Notes: generated by a model from the sequence alone, not told the origin. DNA of 64,000 bases from an uncultured Sulfitobacter sp. (GCA_947502265.1 CANMZB010000020.1:1-64000), one strand, 5' to 3'. Counted from the first letter of the stretch, positions 17,269 through 27,346 are shown. Made by a program: numbers and translations.

Positions 17269-17337
17269 ATGCGTGGTATCATTTATCTTGCCGGTCTCGT
17301 TGTCATCGTTCTGGCAATCGTACAATTCGTACTCTGA
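17269..17337 (+). CDS. 22-aa membrane microprotein, tandem copy 2
   Basis: Paralogue of the preceding microprotein: MRGIIYLAGLVVIV then LAIVQFVL. Eight of the first nine residues match copy 1 and the hydrophobic pattern is retained. AAAGGGAGAAAAAC supplies a strong ribosome site, and an intrinsic terminator follows 24 nt after the stop, so the pair looks like a short dedicated transcript. Confidence 0.65.
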   Translation: MRGIIYLAGLVVIVLAIVQFVL

Positions 17338-17360
17338 CCGTTCGACTGATCTGCATGGTA

Positions 17361-17393
17361 AAAGGAGCGTGCCTGACGGGCCGCTCCTTTTGT
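17361..17393 (+). terminator. intrinsic terminator after the microprotein pair
   Basis: Stem AAAGGAGCG (17361-17369) with CGCTCCTTT (17382-17390) followed by TGTCG. It may also act for the convergent ArsR gene ending at 17397. Confidence 0.75.
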
Positions 17394-17396
17394 CGT

Positions 17397-17759
17397 TCAG
17401 GGGTCTGAAGAGGGCGTCTCGTCGCGATCCGGCAGTTCCGCTTTGAGAAAGCGCTCAAAAGCATCAAGGTTGACCGGTTCGAACTGGCCAAAGCCCTGCA
17501 TCCAGACCGAGGCGGCGCGCAGAGCGTCTGGATCAAGCTTGCACCATTTCACGCGCCCGCGCTTTTCCTGTGTGATCAGCCCCGCTGCGGTCAGGACGAT
17601 GAGGTGCTTGGAGATCGCGGCAAGGGACATGTCGAACGGATAGGCGACATCCGTCACGGCCATATCATCTTCGAGCAGCATCGCGAGGATCTGGCGGCGG
17701 GTCGGGTCCGCGAGGGCCGAAAATGTGGTGTCGAGGGAATTGCTCATGATGAAAGTCAT
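17397..17759 (-). CDS. ArsR family transcriptional regulator
   Basis: 120-aa winged-helix regulator. FSALADPTRRQILAMLLEDD opens the domain and FDMSLAAISKHLIVLTAAGL is the recognition helix region, followed by the wing (EKRGRVKWCKLDP). No metal-binding Cys pair is evident, so it is more like the SRPBCC/glyoxalase-associated ArsR group than a metal sensor; no such partner gene is next to it. Start may be ATG 17759 or ATG 17747. Confidence 0.88.
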   Translation of the reverse strand: MTFIMSNSLDTTFSALADPTRRQILAMLLEDDMAVTDVAYPFDMSLAAISKHLIVLTAAGLITQEKRGRVKWCKLDPDALRAASVWMQGFGQFEPVNLDAFERFLKAELPDRDETPSSDP

Positions 17760-18017
17760 ACTGCCTTGCCAGTGGCAAGGAAAGCGGGCGCGTCAATGTC
17801 GGGGGCGGATGCCCTTGCGCGGTTAAAGATCAACCAAATGGTTGAATGAAGTTTGGCGGCGGGTTCGCCGTCGAAAGCGGGTAAAAGAGATGAGGGAATC
17901 CTTAGCCCAAATATTAAATCATTTTAAAACAATACATTACACGAGGTCATCCGCCCGTTGACTCCGAAGGGCGCGCGCAGTAGCTACTGGCCCAAGACAT
18001 CCCATTGGGGCATGCGC

Positions 18018-18356
18018 ATGGAAGACCACGATCGCAAGAAAGAAATGGACGCGATCGAGGCGCGGATTGCTGCTGCAAAAGGCACTCTCGCGCCCAAGCC
18101 CCGCGCGGATGAGCATTATTCACAGGCCAATCTGGCGTGGCGGATGGTGATTGAGCTTGTTGCCGGTCTGGGGATCGGTTTTGGCATCGGATACGGGCTG
18201 GATGTGCTATTTGGCACGCTGCCGATATTCATGGTGCTGTTTGTAATGCTGGGCCTCGCGGCCGGAGTGAAGACGATGCTTCGTTCGGCGCGGGAGATAC
18301 AGGATAAAGGGCTGGCTGAGCTGGCTGATAAGGACAACACACCCAAAGACGGGTGA
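18018..18356 (+). CDS. atpI: ATP synthase protein I (AtpI/AtpQ-like)
   Basis: 112-aa membrane protein heading the F0 operon; AtpI-type proteins assist assembly of the c-ring. The start [20 protein letters not shown] is chosen at 18018 because GGGG lies just upstream; ATG 18012 is a near alternative. The N-terminal half is charged; two spans follow (about 43-62 and 68-86), with the Gly-rich [13 protein letters not shown] between. AT-rich sequence at 17905-17940 upstream probably includes the operon promoter. Confidence 0.85.
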   Translation: MEDHDRKKEMDAIEARIAAAKGTLAPKPRADEHYSQANLAWRMVIELVAGLGIGFGIGYGLDVLFGTLPIFMVLFVMLGLAAGVKTMLRSAREIQDKGLAELADKDNTPKDG

Positions 18357-18377
18357 TGAGAGTGAAGGGGCCCCGAG

Positions 18378-19136
18378 ATGGCAACACAAGCACAAGGCGC
18401 AGAAGAAGGCGGTCTGGTCTTTCACCCGATGGACCAATTCATCGTTTCACCTTTGGGCGGCGACGGAGTGGTCAGCTGGTTCACGTTTACCAACGCGGCC
18501 CTGTGGACCGGTCTTGCGGTTCTGGCGGTCTTTGCCATTCTGGTGCTGGGCACGTCCAAGCGCGCAGTGGTGCCGGGCCGGATGCAATCGGTTGCCGAAC
18601 TGGCCTATGGGTTTGTCTACAAGATGGTCGAAGACATCTGTGGCAAGGAAGGGGTCAAGTATTTCCCCTATATCATGACCCTGTTCATGTTCATTGTCTG
18701 CGCGAACTTCCTTGGCCTGCTGCCCACGGCCTTTACCCCCACATCGCATTTCGCCGTGACTGTTGTGCTGGCGATGGCTGTGTTCCTGACCGTGACAATC
18801 CTTGGTTTTGTCAAGAACGGCTCGGCTTTCCTTGGCCTGTTCTGGGTCGCCTCTGCGCCTCTGGCGCTGCGCCCTGTTCTGGCGATCATCGAGCTGATCT
18901 CGTACTTTGTGCGCCCTGTCAGCCACTCCATTCGTCTGGCGGGTAACGTCATGGCGGGTCACGCTGTGATCAAGGTGTTCGCAGGCTTTGCCGCGATTGC
19001 CGTCATCAGCCCTGTTTCGGTCGTCGCTATCACGGCCATGTACGGTCTGGAGGTCCTTGTGTCCTTTATTCAGGCCTACGTCTTTACCATTCTGACATGC
19101 GTGTATCTGAAAGACGCACTGCATCCAGGTCACTAA
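18378..19136 (+). CDS. atpB: F0F1 ATP synthase subunit a
   Basis: 252-aa proton-channel subunit. The C-terminal segment [20 protein letters not shown] carries the essential Arg (SIRLAGN), and [20 protein letters not shown] is the last span. Found 21 nt after atpI and before atpE, the normal alphaproteobacterial F0 order. Confidence 0.97.
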   Translation: MATQAQGAEEGGLVFHPMDQFIVSPLGGDGVVSWFTFTNAALWTGLAVLAVFAILVLGTSKRAVVPGRMQSVAELAYGFVYKMVEDICGKEGVKYFPYIMTLFMFIVCANFLGLLPTAFTPTSHFAVTVVLAMAVFLTVTILGFVKNGSAFLGLFWVASAPLALRPVLAIIELISYFVRPVSHSIRLAGNVMAGHAVIKVFAGFAAIAVISPVSVVAITAMYGLEVLVSFIQAYVFTILTCVYLKDALHPGH

Positions 19137-19194
19137 CGACGGTGGGACTTTTCCCGCCTTATCTACTCAACTTCCAATCGTAAGGAGAATTCAC

Positions 19195-19419
19195 ATGGAA
19201 GGCGAACTCGCACACATCGGCGCAGGTCTGGCAGCAATCGGTTCCGGCGCAGCCGCTATCGGTGTCGGCAACGTGGCTGGCAACTTTCTGGCAGGCGCAT
19301 TGCGCAACCCCTCCGCAGCTGCGTCGCAGACTGCAACTTTGTTCATCGGTATCGCGTTCGCAGAAGCGCTGGGGATCTTCTCGTTCCTCGTCGCACTCCT
19401 GCTGATGTTTGCCGTCTAA
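19195..19419 (+). CDS. atpE: F0F1 ATP synthase subunit c
   Basis: 74-aa proteolipid of the rotary ring. Two hydrophobic helices are joined by the polar loop [10 protein letters not shown]; the proton-carrying acid is the Glu in [17 protein letters not shown] strong AAGGAGAATTCAC site precedes the start, fitting the high copy number of subunit c. Confidence 0.97.
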   Translation: MEGELAHIGAGLAAIGSGAAAIGVGNVAGNFLAGALRNPSAAASQTATLFIGIAFAEALGIFSFLVALLLMFAV

Positions 19420-19446
19420 GCGTCTGACGTTTATTCCTTACGCATT

Positions 19447-19471
19447 GGGCGGTGCGAATACCGCGCCGCCC
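19447..19471 (+). other. mRNA hairpin after atpE
   Basis: GGGCGG (19447-19452) pairs with CCGCCC (19466-19471) in the atpE-atpF' gap. There is no T-tract, so it is more likely an mRNA-stabilising structure that raises subunit c yield than a terminator. Confidence 0.45.
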
Positions 19472-19499
19472 ATTGGACTAAATGTTCTGACAGGAGGCC

Positions 19500-20066
19500 A
19501 TGATGGCAACTGAAACCACACACGGCGATGGTCTGGCAGACGCCATGGGCGTGGCCGAGCATTCGGGTGCCGGTAACGCCGGTATGCCACAGCTGGACTT
19601 CTCCACTTGGGGAAACCAGATTTTCTGGCTCGTGGTCGCGCTAATCGCAATCTACTTTATCCTGTCACGCGTGGCCCTGCCCCGCATCGCTGCCATTCTG
19701 GCAGAGCGTCAGGGCAGTATTTCAAACGACATCGCCGCCGCCGAAGACCTGAAAGCCAAGGCTGTTGAAGCCGAAGCCGCTTATGATCAAGCGCTTCTGG
19801 ATGCCCGTGCCGAGGCACAGCGCATCATAGCAGCAGCACAGGCCGACATTCAGGCCGATCTGGACGTGGCGATTGAAAAAGCCGACGCCGAGATTTCGGC
19901 CAAGACCGCCGAGTCCGAAAAGGCGATTGGAGAAATCCGCGCCGGTGCCATCGAGAACGTAAAAATCGTGGCCAAGGACACCGCAAAAGAAATCATCGCA
20001 GTGCTCGGAGGTCAGGCAGATGCCAAAGCCGTTACCGCCGCTGTGACCGCACGGATGAAGGGATAA
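19500..20066 (+). CDS. atpF': F0F1 ATP synthase subunit b'
   Basis: 188-aa peripheral-stalk subunit. One span near residues 41-62 ([20 protein letters not shown]) follows an about 35-residue N-terminal arm, then a long Ala/Glu-rich coiled coil. The N-terminal arm distinguishes b' from b. AGGAGG precedes ATG 19500 (ATG 19503 also possible). It forms a heterodimer with the next gene's product. Confidence 0.93.
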   Translation: MMATETTHGDGLADAMGVAEHSGAGNAGMPQLDFSTWGNQIFWLVVALIAIYFILSRVALPRIAAILAERQGSISNDIAAAEDLKAKAVEAEAAYDQALLDARAEAQRIIAAAQADIQADLDVAIEKADAEISAKTAESEKAIGEIRAGAIENVKIVAKDTAKEIIAVLGGQADAKAVTAAVTARMKG

Positions 20067-20070
20067 GCCA

Positions 20071-20631
20071 ATGCGTTTTACACTGACATCCATCGCCGCT
20101 TTGATGGCCGGATCGCCTGCATTTGCAGCGTCGGGGCCGTTTTTCTCGCTGGGTAACACCGACTTTGTCGTGCTGCTGGCGTTCCTGCTGTTTATCGCTG
20201 TTTTGTTCTACTTCAACGTACCCACGTTGCTGGGTGGTATGCTGGACAAGCGCGCCGATGGCATCAAGACCGAACTCGAAGAAGCCCGCAAGCTGCGCGA
20301 AGATGCGCAAACGCTTCTGGCCTCCTACGAGCGCAAGCAAAAAGATGTTCAGGAGCAGGCCAATCGCATTGTGGCAGCGGCCAAAGAAGAGGCCGCGGCC
20401 GCTGGTGTGAAAGCACGTGAAGATCTTGCCAAGTCGGTGGAGCGCCGTATGGCCGCCGCTGCGGAGCAGATCGAATCAGCGCAGGCTGCCGCGATCAAGG
20501 AAGTACGCGATCAGGCCGCATTGATCGCTGTGGCGGCTGCGCGCGACGTGCTGGCCAAGCAGATGACCGCCGCCGAAGGCAACAAGCTGATAGACGCGGG
20601 CATTGCCGAGGTCGACGCCAAGCTGCACTAG
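20071..20631 (+). CDS. atpF: F0F1 ATP synthase subunit b
   Basis: 186-aa stalk subunit with an N-terminal signal-like segment, one span (about residues 29-50, NTDFVVLLAFLLFIAVLFYF) and a long coiled coil (EEARKLREDAQTLLASYERK) that reaches the F1 delta subunit. It begins 4 nt after atpF' and ends the F0 operon; the F1 genes are absent, as expected for this class. Confidence 0.95.
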   Translation: MRFTLTSIAALMAGSPAFAASGPFFSLGNTDFVVLLAFLLFIAVLFYFNVPTLLGGMLDKRADGIKTELEEARKLREDAQTLLASYERKQKDVQEQANRIVAAAKEEAAAAGVKAREDLAKSVERRMAAAAEQIESAQAAAIKEVRDQAALIAVAAARDVLAKQMTAAEGNKLIDAGIAEVDAKLH

Positions 20632-20655
20632 ACTGCGTTTAACGGATCAGAATTG

Positions 20656-20684
20656 AAAACCCCGGCCTTTGCGTCGGGGTTTTT
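20656..20684 (+). terminator. intrinsic terminator of the F0 operon
   Basis: Stem AAAACCCCG (20656-20664) with CGGGGTTTT (20675-20683) followed by further T residues. Confidence 0.85.
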
Positions 20685-20795
20685 CTTTTGCATGTCTGGC
20701 CCTGTGTTTCGTCGCCACCTTTCAGGGTGGGCAGGGTGGAATGAGGCAGTCGCGCGTTCACGCTTTGTTAACTGCTGGTGTGGCTTACTCGGGGG

Positions 20796-21203
20796 ATGAT
20801 GCGCTTGTTTTGTCTTTGCCTGCTCCTTTTGTCCGCCTGCGATACCGCAGGCCCCCATTTTCGCGGCTTGCCTGCAACGACCCTCACGGTTGACGGGTCG
20901 ACCTTTGATGTGCGGGTGCGCGGCGATATGGCCGAGGCGATCCGCACCAGTTCCGAATATGCACCGCGCTTTGGCCCCGTTCGGGCGCGGGCGGGGCGTG
21001 CCATGGCGATGGCCAGCGGTTGCGAGGTACGTGAAGTGCGCGGCGATCAGGCGCAGGCAACGGGTATCCTGAAATGTGGTAAAGGTAGGCGCAAGGCGAT
21101 CCCGGAGGTGCCACGTGATCTGGAATGTGCGCCTGTCGCCGGGTCCGCGATAGACGAGATGGGCGGCATTTCGGTCATGCTGGAGTGTGACCCGATTCTA
21201 TAG
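20796..21203 (+). CDS. small predicted lipoprotein
   Basis: About 135 aa starting MMRLFCLCLLLLSACDTAGP: a short signal peptide and lipobox LSAC at about residue 15, so lipid attachment is expected. The mature part contains three further cysteines (SGCEV, LKCGKG, LECAPV) that could form a disulfide. Family not recognised by eye. It stands alone between the atp operon and smc. ATG 20799 is an alternative start. Confidence 0.65.
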   Translation: MMRLFCLCLLLLSACDTAGPHFRGLPATTLTVDGSTFDVRVRGDMAEAIRTSSEYAPRFGPVRARAGRAMAMASGCEVREVRGDQAQATGILKCGKGRRKAIPEVPRDLECAPVAGSAIDEMGGISVMLECDPIL

Positions 21204-21322
21204 GGCCGATATGTTGTGGATAAGTCGTTGAGGCCTGTTTCGGCGGCTGCTGTGCGGTTGACAGAGGTAGGGCAAAACCGCCAATTACGCCTTCGTTCCA
21301 GAATCAATCGCGAAGGCGGTAC

Positions 21323-24300
21323 ATGCGCTTTTCCAAACTCAGGCTGACGGGCTTTAAAAGCTTTGTGGACCCCACGGATCTCGTCATTGCCGATGGGCTG
21401 ACCGGTGTTGTGGGGCCGAACGGCTGTGGGAAATCCAATCTGCTTGAGGCGCTGCGCTGGGTGATGGGCGAAAACCGTCCCACAGCGATGCGCGGCGGCG
21501 GGATGGAGGATGTGATTTTTGCCGGTGCCTCGACACGTCCGGCCCGCAACTTTGCCGAAGTTTCCTTACAGATCGACAATTCCGAGCGGCTGGCGCCTGC
21601 GGGGTTCAACGACGCGGACCAGTTGGAAATCGTGCGCCGGATTACCCGCGATGTTGGCAGCGCGTACAAGGCGGGCGGCAAGGACGTGCGCGCGCGTGAT
21701 GTGCAGATGCTTTTCGCCGATGCTTCGACGGGCGCGCATTCCCCCGCGTTGGTGCGTCAGGGGCAGATTTCCGAGCTTATCAACGCCAAGCCAAAAAGCC
21801 GCCGCCGAATTCTGGAAGAGGCGGCGGGTATCTCGGGTCTGTATGCGCGCCGTCACGAGGCGGAATTGAAGTTGAACGGGGCCGAGGCCAATCTGGCGCG
21901 TGTGGACGATGTGGTTGAACAGCTGGCAGCGCAGTTGGCACAGCTTGCGCGGCAAGCCAGACAGGCGGCACGTTACCGCGAGATCGGTGATCAGCTGCGC
22001 CGCAGCGAAGGGATGCTTTTGTACCGGCGCTGGCGTGAGGCGGATGATGCGCGAGCGCGTACAGAGGACGAATTGCGCGAATTGCTGACTGCTGCGGCGC
22101 GGGCCGAGGAGCTGGTGCGTTCAAGCGCGAAAGCGCGGGCGGCTGCCGAGGATGCGCTGCCGGCACTGCGCGACGAAGATGCAATCGCTGTGGCGGTTAT
22201 GCAGCGGCTTGCAGTACAGCGTGATACGCTGAGCGATCAGGAAGTGCGTGCCAACGCGCTGATTGAGGCGCTGGCCAACCGTATTGCGCAGCTTGGCCGC
22301 GATATCGACCGTGAAGCGGAATTGAACCGAGACGCGGGCGAAACGATCGAGCGGTTGCAATGGGAAGCGCGCGCGCTTGAAAAAGCGGGCGAGGGGCATG
22401 GTGAGGCGCTGGAAGCGGCCGCAGAGGCCGCGCGTGAAGCCGCCGCCGTGCTTCAGATGCGCGAGGCGGATCTGAGCCAGCAAACGGAAGATGTGGCGCG
22501 GCTCGCCGCGCGCTATGGTTCTGCCGAGCGGCTGTTGAACGATAGCCGCAAGACCCGCACGAAATCAGAGAACGAAGCCGCCCGCGCCCGTGAGGCCGTG
22601 AGTGCAAGCCAAGCCGCGCTTGTCAAAGCGGGTGCGGATTTTGATATGGCGAAGGCCGCAGAAACGGCGGCTGTTGCGGCTGCCGAAGCGGCCGAGGATG
22701 CGCTTAACCATGCCGAAGAGGAGCGGGCCGAAACGCAGGGCCGCGAGGCCGACGCGCGCGCGGAACGTTCCGAGGCCGAGGGCGAGATGAACGCGCTGCG
22801 CGCTGAAACAACGGCACTGGCCAAATTGTTGGAGCGCGATACCGCAGAAGGCGGTCAGATTCTGGACCGTTTGCAGGTGGAGCACGGGTTTGAAAAGGCG
22901 CTTGGGGCGGCATTGGCCGATGATCTGCGCGCGCCCGAAGTCGAGGCGGATGGGCCGTCGGGTTGGTCGGCTTTGCCGGTCTACCCCGCGCCGCAGCCGT
23001 TGCCGGAGGGGGTGACGCCGCTGACCAATCACGTGTCTTGCCCCGAGGTTCTGTCGCGGCGGATGGGGCAGATCGGCCTTGTGGACGCGGACGCCGGGGC
23101 GCAGTTGCAAGCGGCGCTGAAGCCCGGACAGCGGCTTGTGTCTCCGGAGGGGGATTTGTGGCGCTGGGACGGGTTTCGCGCGTGGGCCGAGGATGCGCCG
23201 TCAGCCGCCGCATTGCGTTTGCAACAATTGAACCGGCTTGAGACCCTGAAACAGGGGTTGGAGCAGGCAAACAACCGCGCCGGGGGCGCGCAGGCGGCAC
23301 ATGAGGCGCTGACCGCGTTGCTGGCCGCACAGACCGAAGCCGACAAAGCAGCCCGCGAGGCCCGCCGCAACGCAGACCGGAGCGTGGCCGATGCAGGCCG
23401 CGCGTTAAGCCGTGTCGAGGCGGATCGCAATCTGGCCGAAGGGCGGTTGGAGTCGCTGGGCCTTGCGGTGACCCGCCACGAGGAAGAAGCGATGGCCGCG
23501 CGGGCGCGCGTGCTGGAGGCGGAACGCGCGCTTGCCGATCTGGGTGATCTGACCGAGGCGCGCCATGCTGTCGACGATCTGCGCATGACGGTCGAGGCGG
23601 CGAGAATCACCATGATGTCACGCCGGTCGGCCCATGATGAAACGCGCCGCGAAGGTGAAGCGCGTTTGAAGCGCGCGCAGGACGTGACCAAGGAATTGAG
23701 CGGCTGGCGGCACCGGTTGGAGACAGCCGAAAAGCGCAGCGAAGAATTGGTAGAGCGCAAGGAAGCATCGGAAACGGAGCTGGAAGAGGCGCAGGCGGCA
23801 CCCGAAAAAATCGCGGCCGAGCGTGATGCGTTGAACCTTCAGATTGCGCAAGCCGAGACGCGCCGCACTGCTGCGGCGGATATGTTGGGCCGTGCCGAAC
23901 AAACGTTGCGCGATACAACGCTGGCAGAGCGCGAGGCGGAGCGCGCCGCGTCAGAGGCCCGCGAGGCCCGCGCGCGTTCCGAAGCGCGCAGCGATGCCGC
24001 CCGCGAAACCGTTGCCGCCGCTGCCGAGCGGATTGCCGAAGACCAGCAGCTGACGCCGGAACAACTGCTCTCGCGGCTGGAAATGAGCCCGGACCAGATG
24101 CCGGGGGCGGACGGGCTGGAGACGGATGTGAACCGTCTGAAACGCCAGCGCGATGCGTTGGGCGCGGTGAACCTGCGGGCCGAAGAAGATGCCAAAGAGG
24201 TGCGCGAAGAGCACGACGCCCTCGTGACCGAAAAGGCCGATCTGGAAGAGGCAATCAAGACGCTGCGCGCGGGTATTGCCGGCCTTAACCGCGAAGGACG

Positions 24301-24778
24301 CGAGCGGTTGCTTACAGCGTTCGAGCAGGTGAATTCCAACTTTTCGCTGCTGTTCACGCATCTTTTTGGCGGCGGCGAAGCCAGTCTGGTTATGGTGGAA
24401 AGCGACGATCCACTGGAGGCGGGGCTGGAGATCATGTGTCAGCCGCCGGGCAAGAAGCTGAGCACGCTGAGCCTGCTTTCGGGGGGCGAACAGACGCTGA
24501 CGGCGATGGCGCTGATCTTTGCGGTGTTTCTGGCCAATCCTGCGCCGATCTGTGTGCTGGATGAGGTGGATGCGCCGTTGGACGATGCCAACGTCACGCG
24601 GTTCTGCGATCTGTTGGACGAGATGTGCCGCCAGACCGACACGCGGTTTTTGATCATCACACACCACGCCGTCACGATGGCGCGCATGGACCGGCTGTTT
24701 GGTGTGACGATGGCCGAGCAGGGGGTGAGCCAGCTTGTCTCGGTTGATCTCAAGAAGGCGGAAAAGCTGGTCGCCTGA
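21323..24778 (+). CDS. smc: chromosome segregation protein SMC
   Basis: 1151-aa SMC ATPase that organises and separates sister chromosomes with ScpAB. N-terminal Walker A GPNGCGKSN (residues 31-39), long Ala/Glu/Arg-rich coiled coils, a hinge near residues 510-620, and a C-terminal head with the signature LSTLSLLSGGEQTLTAMAL and Walker B CVLDEVDAPLDD. Both ATPase halves are complete. GAAGGCGG precedes ATG 21323. Confidence 0.97.
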   Translation: MRFSKLRLTGFKSFVDPTDLVIADGLTGVVGPNGCGKSNLLEALRWVMGENRPTAMRGGGMEDVIFAGASTRPARNFAEVSLQIDNSERLAPAGFNDADQLEIVRRITRDVGSAYKAGGKDVRARDVQMLFADASTGAHSPALVRQGQISELINAKPKSRRRILEEAAGISGLYARRHEAELKLNGAEANLARVDDVVEQLAAQLAQLARQARQAARYREIGDQLRRSEGMLLYRRWREADDARARTEDELRELLTAAARAEELVRSSAKARAAAEDALPALRDEDAIAVAVMQRLAVQRDTLSDQEVRANALIEALANRIAQLGRDIDREAELNRDAGETIERLQWEARALEKAGEGHGEALEAAAEAAREAAAVLQMREADLSQQTEDVARLAARYGSAERLLNDSRKTRTKSENEAARAREAVSASQAALVKAGADFDMAKAAETAAVAAAEAAEDALNHAEEERAETQGREADARAERSEAEGEMNALRAETTALAKLLERDTAEGGQILDRLQVEHGFEKALGAALADDLRAPEVEADGPSGWSALPVYPAPQPLPEGVTPLTNHVSCPEVLSRRMGQIGLVDADAGAQLQAALKPGQRLVSPEGDLWRWDGFRAWAEDAPSAAALRLQQLNRLETLKQGLEQANNRAGGAQAAHEALTALLAAQTEADKAAREARRNADRSVADAGRALSRVEADRNLAEGRLESLGLAVTRHEEEAMAARARVLEAERALADLGDLTEARHAVDDLRMTVEAARITMMSRRSAHDETRREGEARLKRAQDVTKELSGWRHRLETAEKRSEELVERKEASETELEEAQAAPEKIAAERDALNLQIAQAETRRTAAADMLGRAEQTLRDTTLAEREAERAASEAREARARSEARSDAARETVAAAAERIAEDQQLTPEQLLSRLEMSPDQMPGADGLETDVNRLKRQRDALGAVNLRAEEDAKEVREEHDALVTEKADLEEAIKTLRAGIAGLNREGRERLLTAFEQVNSNFSLLFTHLFGGGEASLVMVESDDPLEAGLEIMCQPPGKKLSTLSLLSGGEQTLTAMALIFAVFLANPAPICVLDEVDAPLDDANVTRFCDLLDEMCRQTDTRFLIITHHAVTMARMDRLFGVTMAEQGVSQLVSVDLKKAEKLVA

Positions 24779-24828
24779 ATCTGCTGTGTAGCAGTTCGTC
24801 GATCTTTGACCCTGTCGTTCTGCAACGG

Positions 24829-25224
24829 TCAGCGCGGCGGTATTTTTTCGATTGGCCCGCCTGTCTTTTCCCAGCCGCTAAAGCCGTCTTTTACGTGCGC
24901 GGCGTCAAAGCCCATGTCTTGTAACGTCGCCACAGCAATGGCCGAACGCCAGCCGGAGGCGCAGTGAAAGACAAACTTCTTATCCTGCCCAAAGATATCC
25001 TTGAAATAGGGGCTGTCGGGATCGACCCAGAATTCCATCATCCCGCGCGGGCAGTGAAAGCTGCCAGGGATAAAGCCGGTGCGCGCGCGTTCGCGCGGAT
25101 CGCGTAGATCTACGATTTGCACGTCCGGATCATCGACCATCGGGAGAAGATCGACGGCCTCGACCTCTTCAATGCGGGCGCGGGCATTGGCGACCATTTG
25201 GGCGGCGGTTATTTTGAGAGCCAT
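24829..25224 (-). CDS. rhodanese-like domain protein
   Basis: 131-aa single-domain rhodanese. The active-site loop CASGWRSAIA retains the persulfide-forming Cys (HCASGWRS, about residue 90), and DLRDPRERARTGFIPGSFHC is the family's other conserved block. Sulfur donor and acceptor are unknown. It faces smc with a 50-bp gap containing only a weak CTGCT/AGCAG hairpin. Confidence 0.88.
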   Translation of the reverse strand: MALKITAAQMVANARARIEEVEAVDLLPMVDDPDVQIVDLRDPRERARTGFIPGSFHCPRGMMEFWVDPDSPYFKDIFGQDKKFVFHCASGWRSAIAVATLQDMGFDAAHVKDGFSGWEKTGGPIEKIPPR

Positions 25225-25242
25225 TGGCAGTTCCTTTCCGGT

Positions 25243-26415
25243 TCAGAGCTTCGACAAAAGAGCAGGCGTGGGCCACGCGTCTACGGGCAGTCCAAGGCGC
25301 TGCTGTTCGGCGCGGATCGCCTGACGGGTTTTTGCGCCAAGGATACCGTCAACGTCTCCCACATCATGGCCGCGTGTGGCAAGCTTGGTTTGTAGGGATT
25401 TCATCTGCTCGCCGTTCAACCCCGTCTCGGGGGTGCCCGCATCATAAACGGGTGCACCTTGCAGGCGGGTGGCGAAATGGGCGGCTGTCAGGACGTAGGT
25501 AAAGCTTTGGTTCCATTCGAAATACACCCGAAAGTTGGGGTAGGTGAGGAAGGCGGGACCGTGCCGCCCCTGTGGCAGGATAAGAGAGGCGGGCAGGTTA
25601 CTTGACAGCGCACCATCACGCGCAGTGACGCCCAAAGTGGCCCATTCGGCGCCGGTTTTTTCGGTTTCCAGCCCGCTCAGGCTCAAGTCAAAGCTGTCAG
25701 GGAGGCTGATTTCGTCAATCCACGGCTCTCCTGCGCGCCATCCCAGAGATGAAAGCATCTTGGCCCCCGACATCAGCGCATCCGCCACCGAGGTTTTAAG
25801 CGCGACATGCCCGTCGCCATCGCCGTCGGTGCCATTGTCAAGGATATCGCGTGGCAGCATTTGCACCATGCCGATTTCACCAGCCCATGCGCCCGTGGTT
25901 GTCACCGGATCGAAATCACCGCGCGCGAACAGCTCCAGCGCGGCAAAGATTTGTGGGCGGAACAATTCGGGGCGGCGACAATCATGGGCGAGGGTGACCA
26001 AAGCGTTTGCAGTGTTGAAATCGCCCTGTATCGCGCCGTAGTCGGTTTCGAATGCCCAGAAAGCCAAAAGAACGCCCCGATCAACGCCATAGGTCGCTTC
26101 GATCTGCTCAAAGACGGCATTGTATCGCTGGCCATTGCTTTTGCCGCGGTTGATCCGGTCCGCCGAAATCAGGCGGCGCGAGAAATCGACAAACGGGCGT
26201 TGGAACACCCCTTGCGAATTGTCTGCGCGCAATACGGCAGGGTCTTTTCTGACGCTGGCAAAGAAGCGGTCAGTGGTGGCGGCATCGAACTGTTGGGAAA
26301 CCGCTTGGGATTTGAGATTTTCGACGAAGTCGGAGAAGGGACCGCCACAGGGTGCCTGGGCTTGTGCAAATACTGGAAACGTACAGAGGGCGGCGGCGAA
26401 AAAGAGGGAGCGCAT
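25243..26415 (-). CDS. lytic murein transglycosylase (MltB family) with peptidoglycan-binding domain
   Basis: Cleaves the MurNAc-GlcNAc bond with 1,6-anhydro product formation. The 390-aa precursor has a Sec signal (MRSLFFAAALCTFPVFAQAQA region), the MltB/SLT domain with catalytic Glu in FWAFETDYGAIQG (near residue 119), GEIGMVQMLPRDIL, and a C-terminal PG_binding_1 domain (MKSLQTKLATRGHDVGDVDG). The signal lacks a lipobox Cys, so it is probably soluble periplasmic. Confidence 0.9.
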   Translation of the reverse strand: MRSLFFAAALCTFPVFAQAQAPCGGPFSDFVENLKSQAVSQQFDAATTDRFFASVRKDPAVLRADNSQGVFQRPFVDFSRRLISADRINRGKSNGQRYNAVFEQIEATYGVDRGVLLAFWAFETDYGAIQGDFNTANALVTLAHDCRRPELFRPQIFAALELFARGDFDPVTTTGAWAGEIGMVQMLPRDILDNGTDGDGDGHVALKTSVADALMSGAKMLSSLGWRAGEPWIDEISLPDSFDLSLSGLETEKTGAEWATLGVTARDGALSSNLPASLILPQGRHGPAFLTYPNFRVYFEWNQSFTYVLTAAHFATRLQGAPVYDAGTPETGLNGEQMKSLQTKLATRGHDVGDVDGILGAKTRQAIRAEQQRLGLPVDAWPTPALLSKL

Positions 26416-26437
26416 GGCATTCCTTTGGTTGGTCGTC

Positions 26438-27346
26438 TCAGATCAAGGCCAGCGCAAACGCCAACCCCAGCGAGATGCCCCACGCCAGCCAGAGGTGGCG
26501 CACGGCGGCGTCAATTTCCTTTGGTCCGATGGTGCGCGCTCCTGCGCCGCCGACCCAGGGGAAGTCCTGCATACGGCCATCATAGGCGCGCGGACCAGCA
26601 AGCGCCACACCGATGGCGCGCGCCATCGCCGCCTCGGGCCAGCCCGCATTGGGTGAGCGGTGCTGCCGGGCATCGGCCACAATCGCGCGCCACGCGCCGG
26701 TCACACCGCCGGGCAGGGCGATCAGCAGGCAAGTCAGGCGCGCAGGAATCCAGTTGAGCACGTCATCCATGCGGGCGGCAGCTTTGCCGAACTGTTCATA
26801 ACGCGGCGTGCGGTAGCCGATCATGCTGTCGGCGGTGTTGACAATTTTATAGACCATCAGCCCCGGCAACCCCGCGACAAGGAACCAGAACGCAGGAGCG
26901 ATCACACCGTCGGACAAGTTTTCTGCTGCGCTCTCGATGGCGGATCGGGTGACGGCAGAGGCATCCATCGCGGCGGTGTCGCGGCTGACGATCATCGCCA
27001 CGGCGCGGCGGCCCTCGCCCAAAGAAATGCGCAGCCCGTCCGCAACAGCCGCCACGTGTTGCACAAGTGAGCGCTGCGCGAGCAGAATCGCGGCAACGAG
27101 GATTTGCACCCACGCGCCAAGGCTGCCCACTCCCCAACCAAGCAGAGCAGCCCCGAGCATCAAGACGCCAAGTGCGAGGGCACCTTTGGCCAGCCGGTTG
27201 CCTGTGGTGTTCAGCTTGTGTTCAAGCAGGCTTATGGCACGCCCCATGAGGACCGCCGGATGGGGCAGCCGCGACCAAAGCCAGCGCGGCTCTCCCAAGG
27301 TGGCGTCTAGCAGGAGCGCAAGGGTCAGCATGGCGGCTGTGCTCAT
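26438..27346 (-). CDS. cobD: adenosylcobinamide-phosphate synthase (CbiB/CobD)
   Basis: Membrane enzyme that amidates adenosylcobyric acid with aminopropanol (phosphate) in cobalamin synthesis. The 302-aa product from ATG 27346 ([20 protein letters not shown]) has several spans and the conserved stretches [27 protein letters not shown], and [23 protein letters not shown] 27346 overlaps the upstream cobC-like stop as ATGA; a longer start at 27373 adds a non-family leader. Confidence 0.92.
   Translation of the reverse strand: MSTAAMLTLALLLDATLGEPRWLWSRLPHPAVLMGRAISLLEHKLNTTGNRLAKGALALGVLMLGAALLGWGVGSLGAWVQILVAAILLAQRSLVQHVAAVADGLRISLGEGRRAVAMIVSRDTAAMDASAVTRSAIESAAENLSDGVIAPAFWFLVAGLPGLMVYKIVNTADSMIGYRTPRYEQFGKAAARMDDVLNWIPARLTCLLIALPGGVTGAWRAIVADARQHRSPNAGWPEAAMARAIGVALAGPRAYDGRMQDFPWVGGAGARTIGPKEIDAAVRHLWLAWGISLGLAFALALI

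Noticed and set aside
24783..24796. CTGCT/AGCAG hairpin after smc as a terminator
   Set aside because: Stem of only 5 bp and no T-tract.
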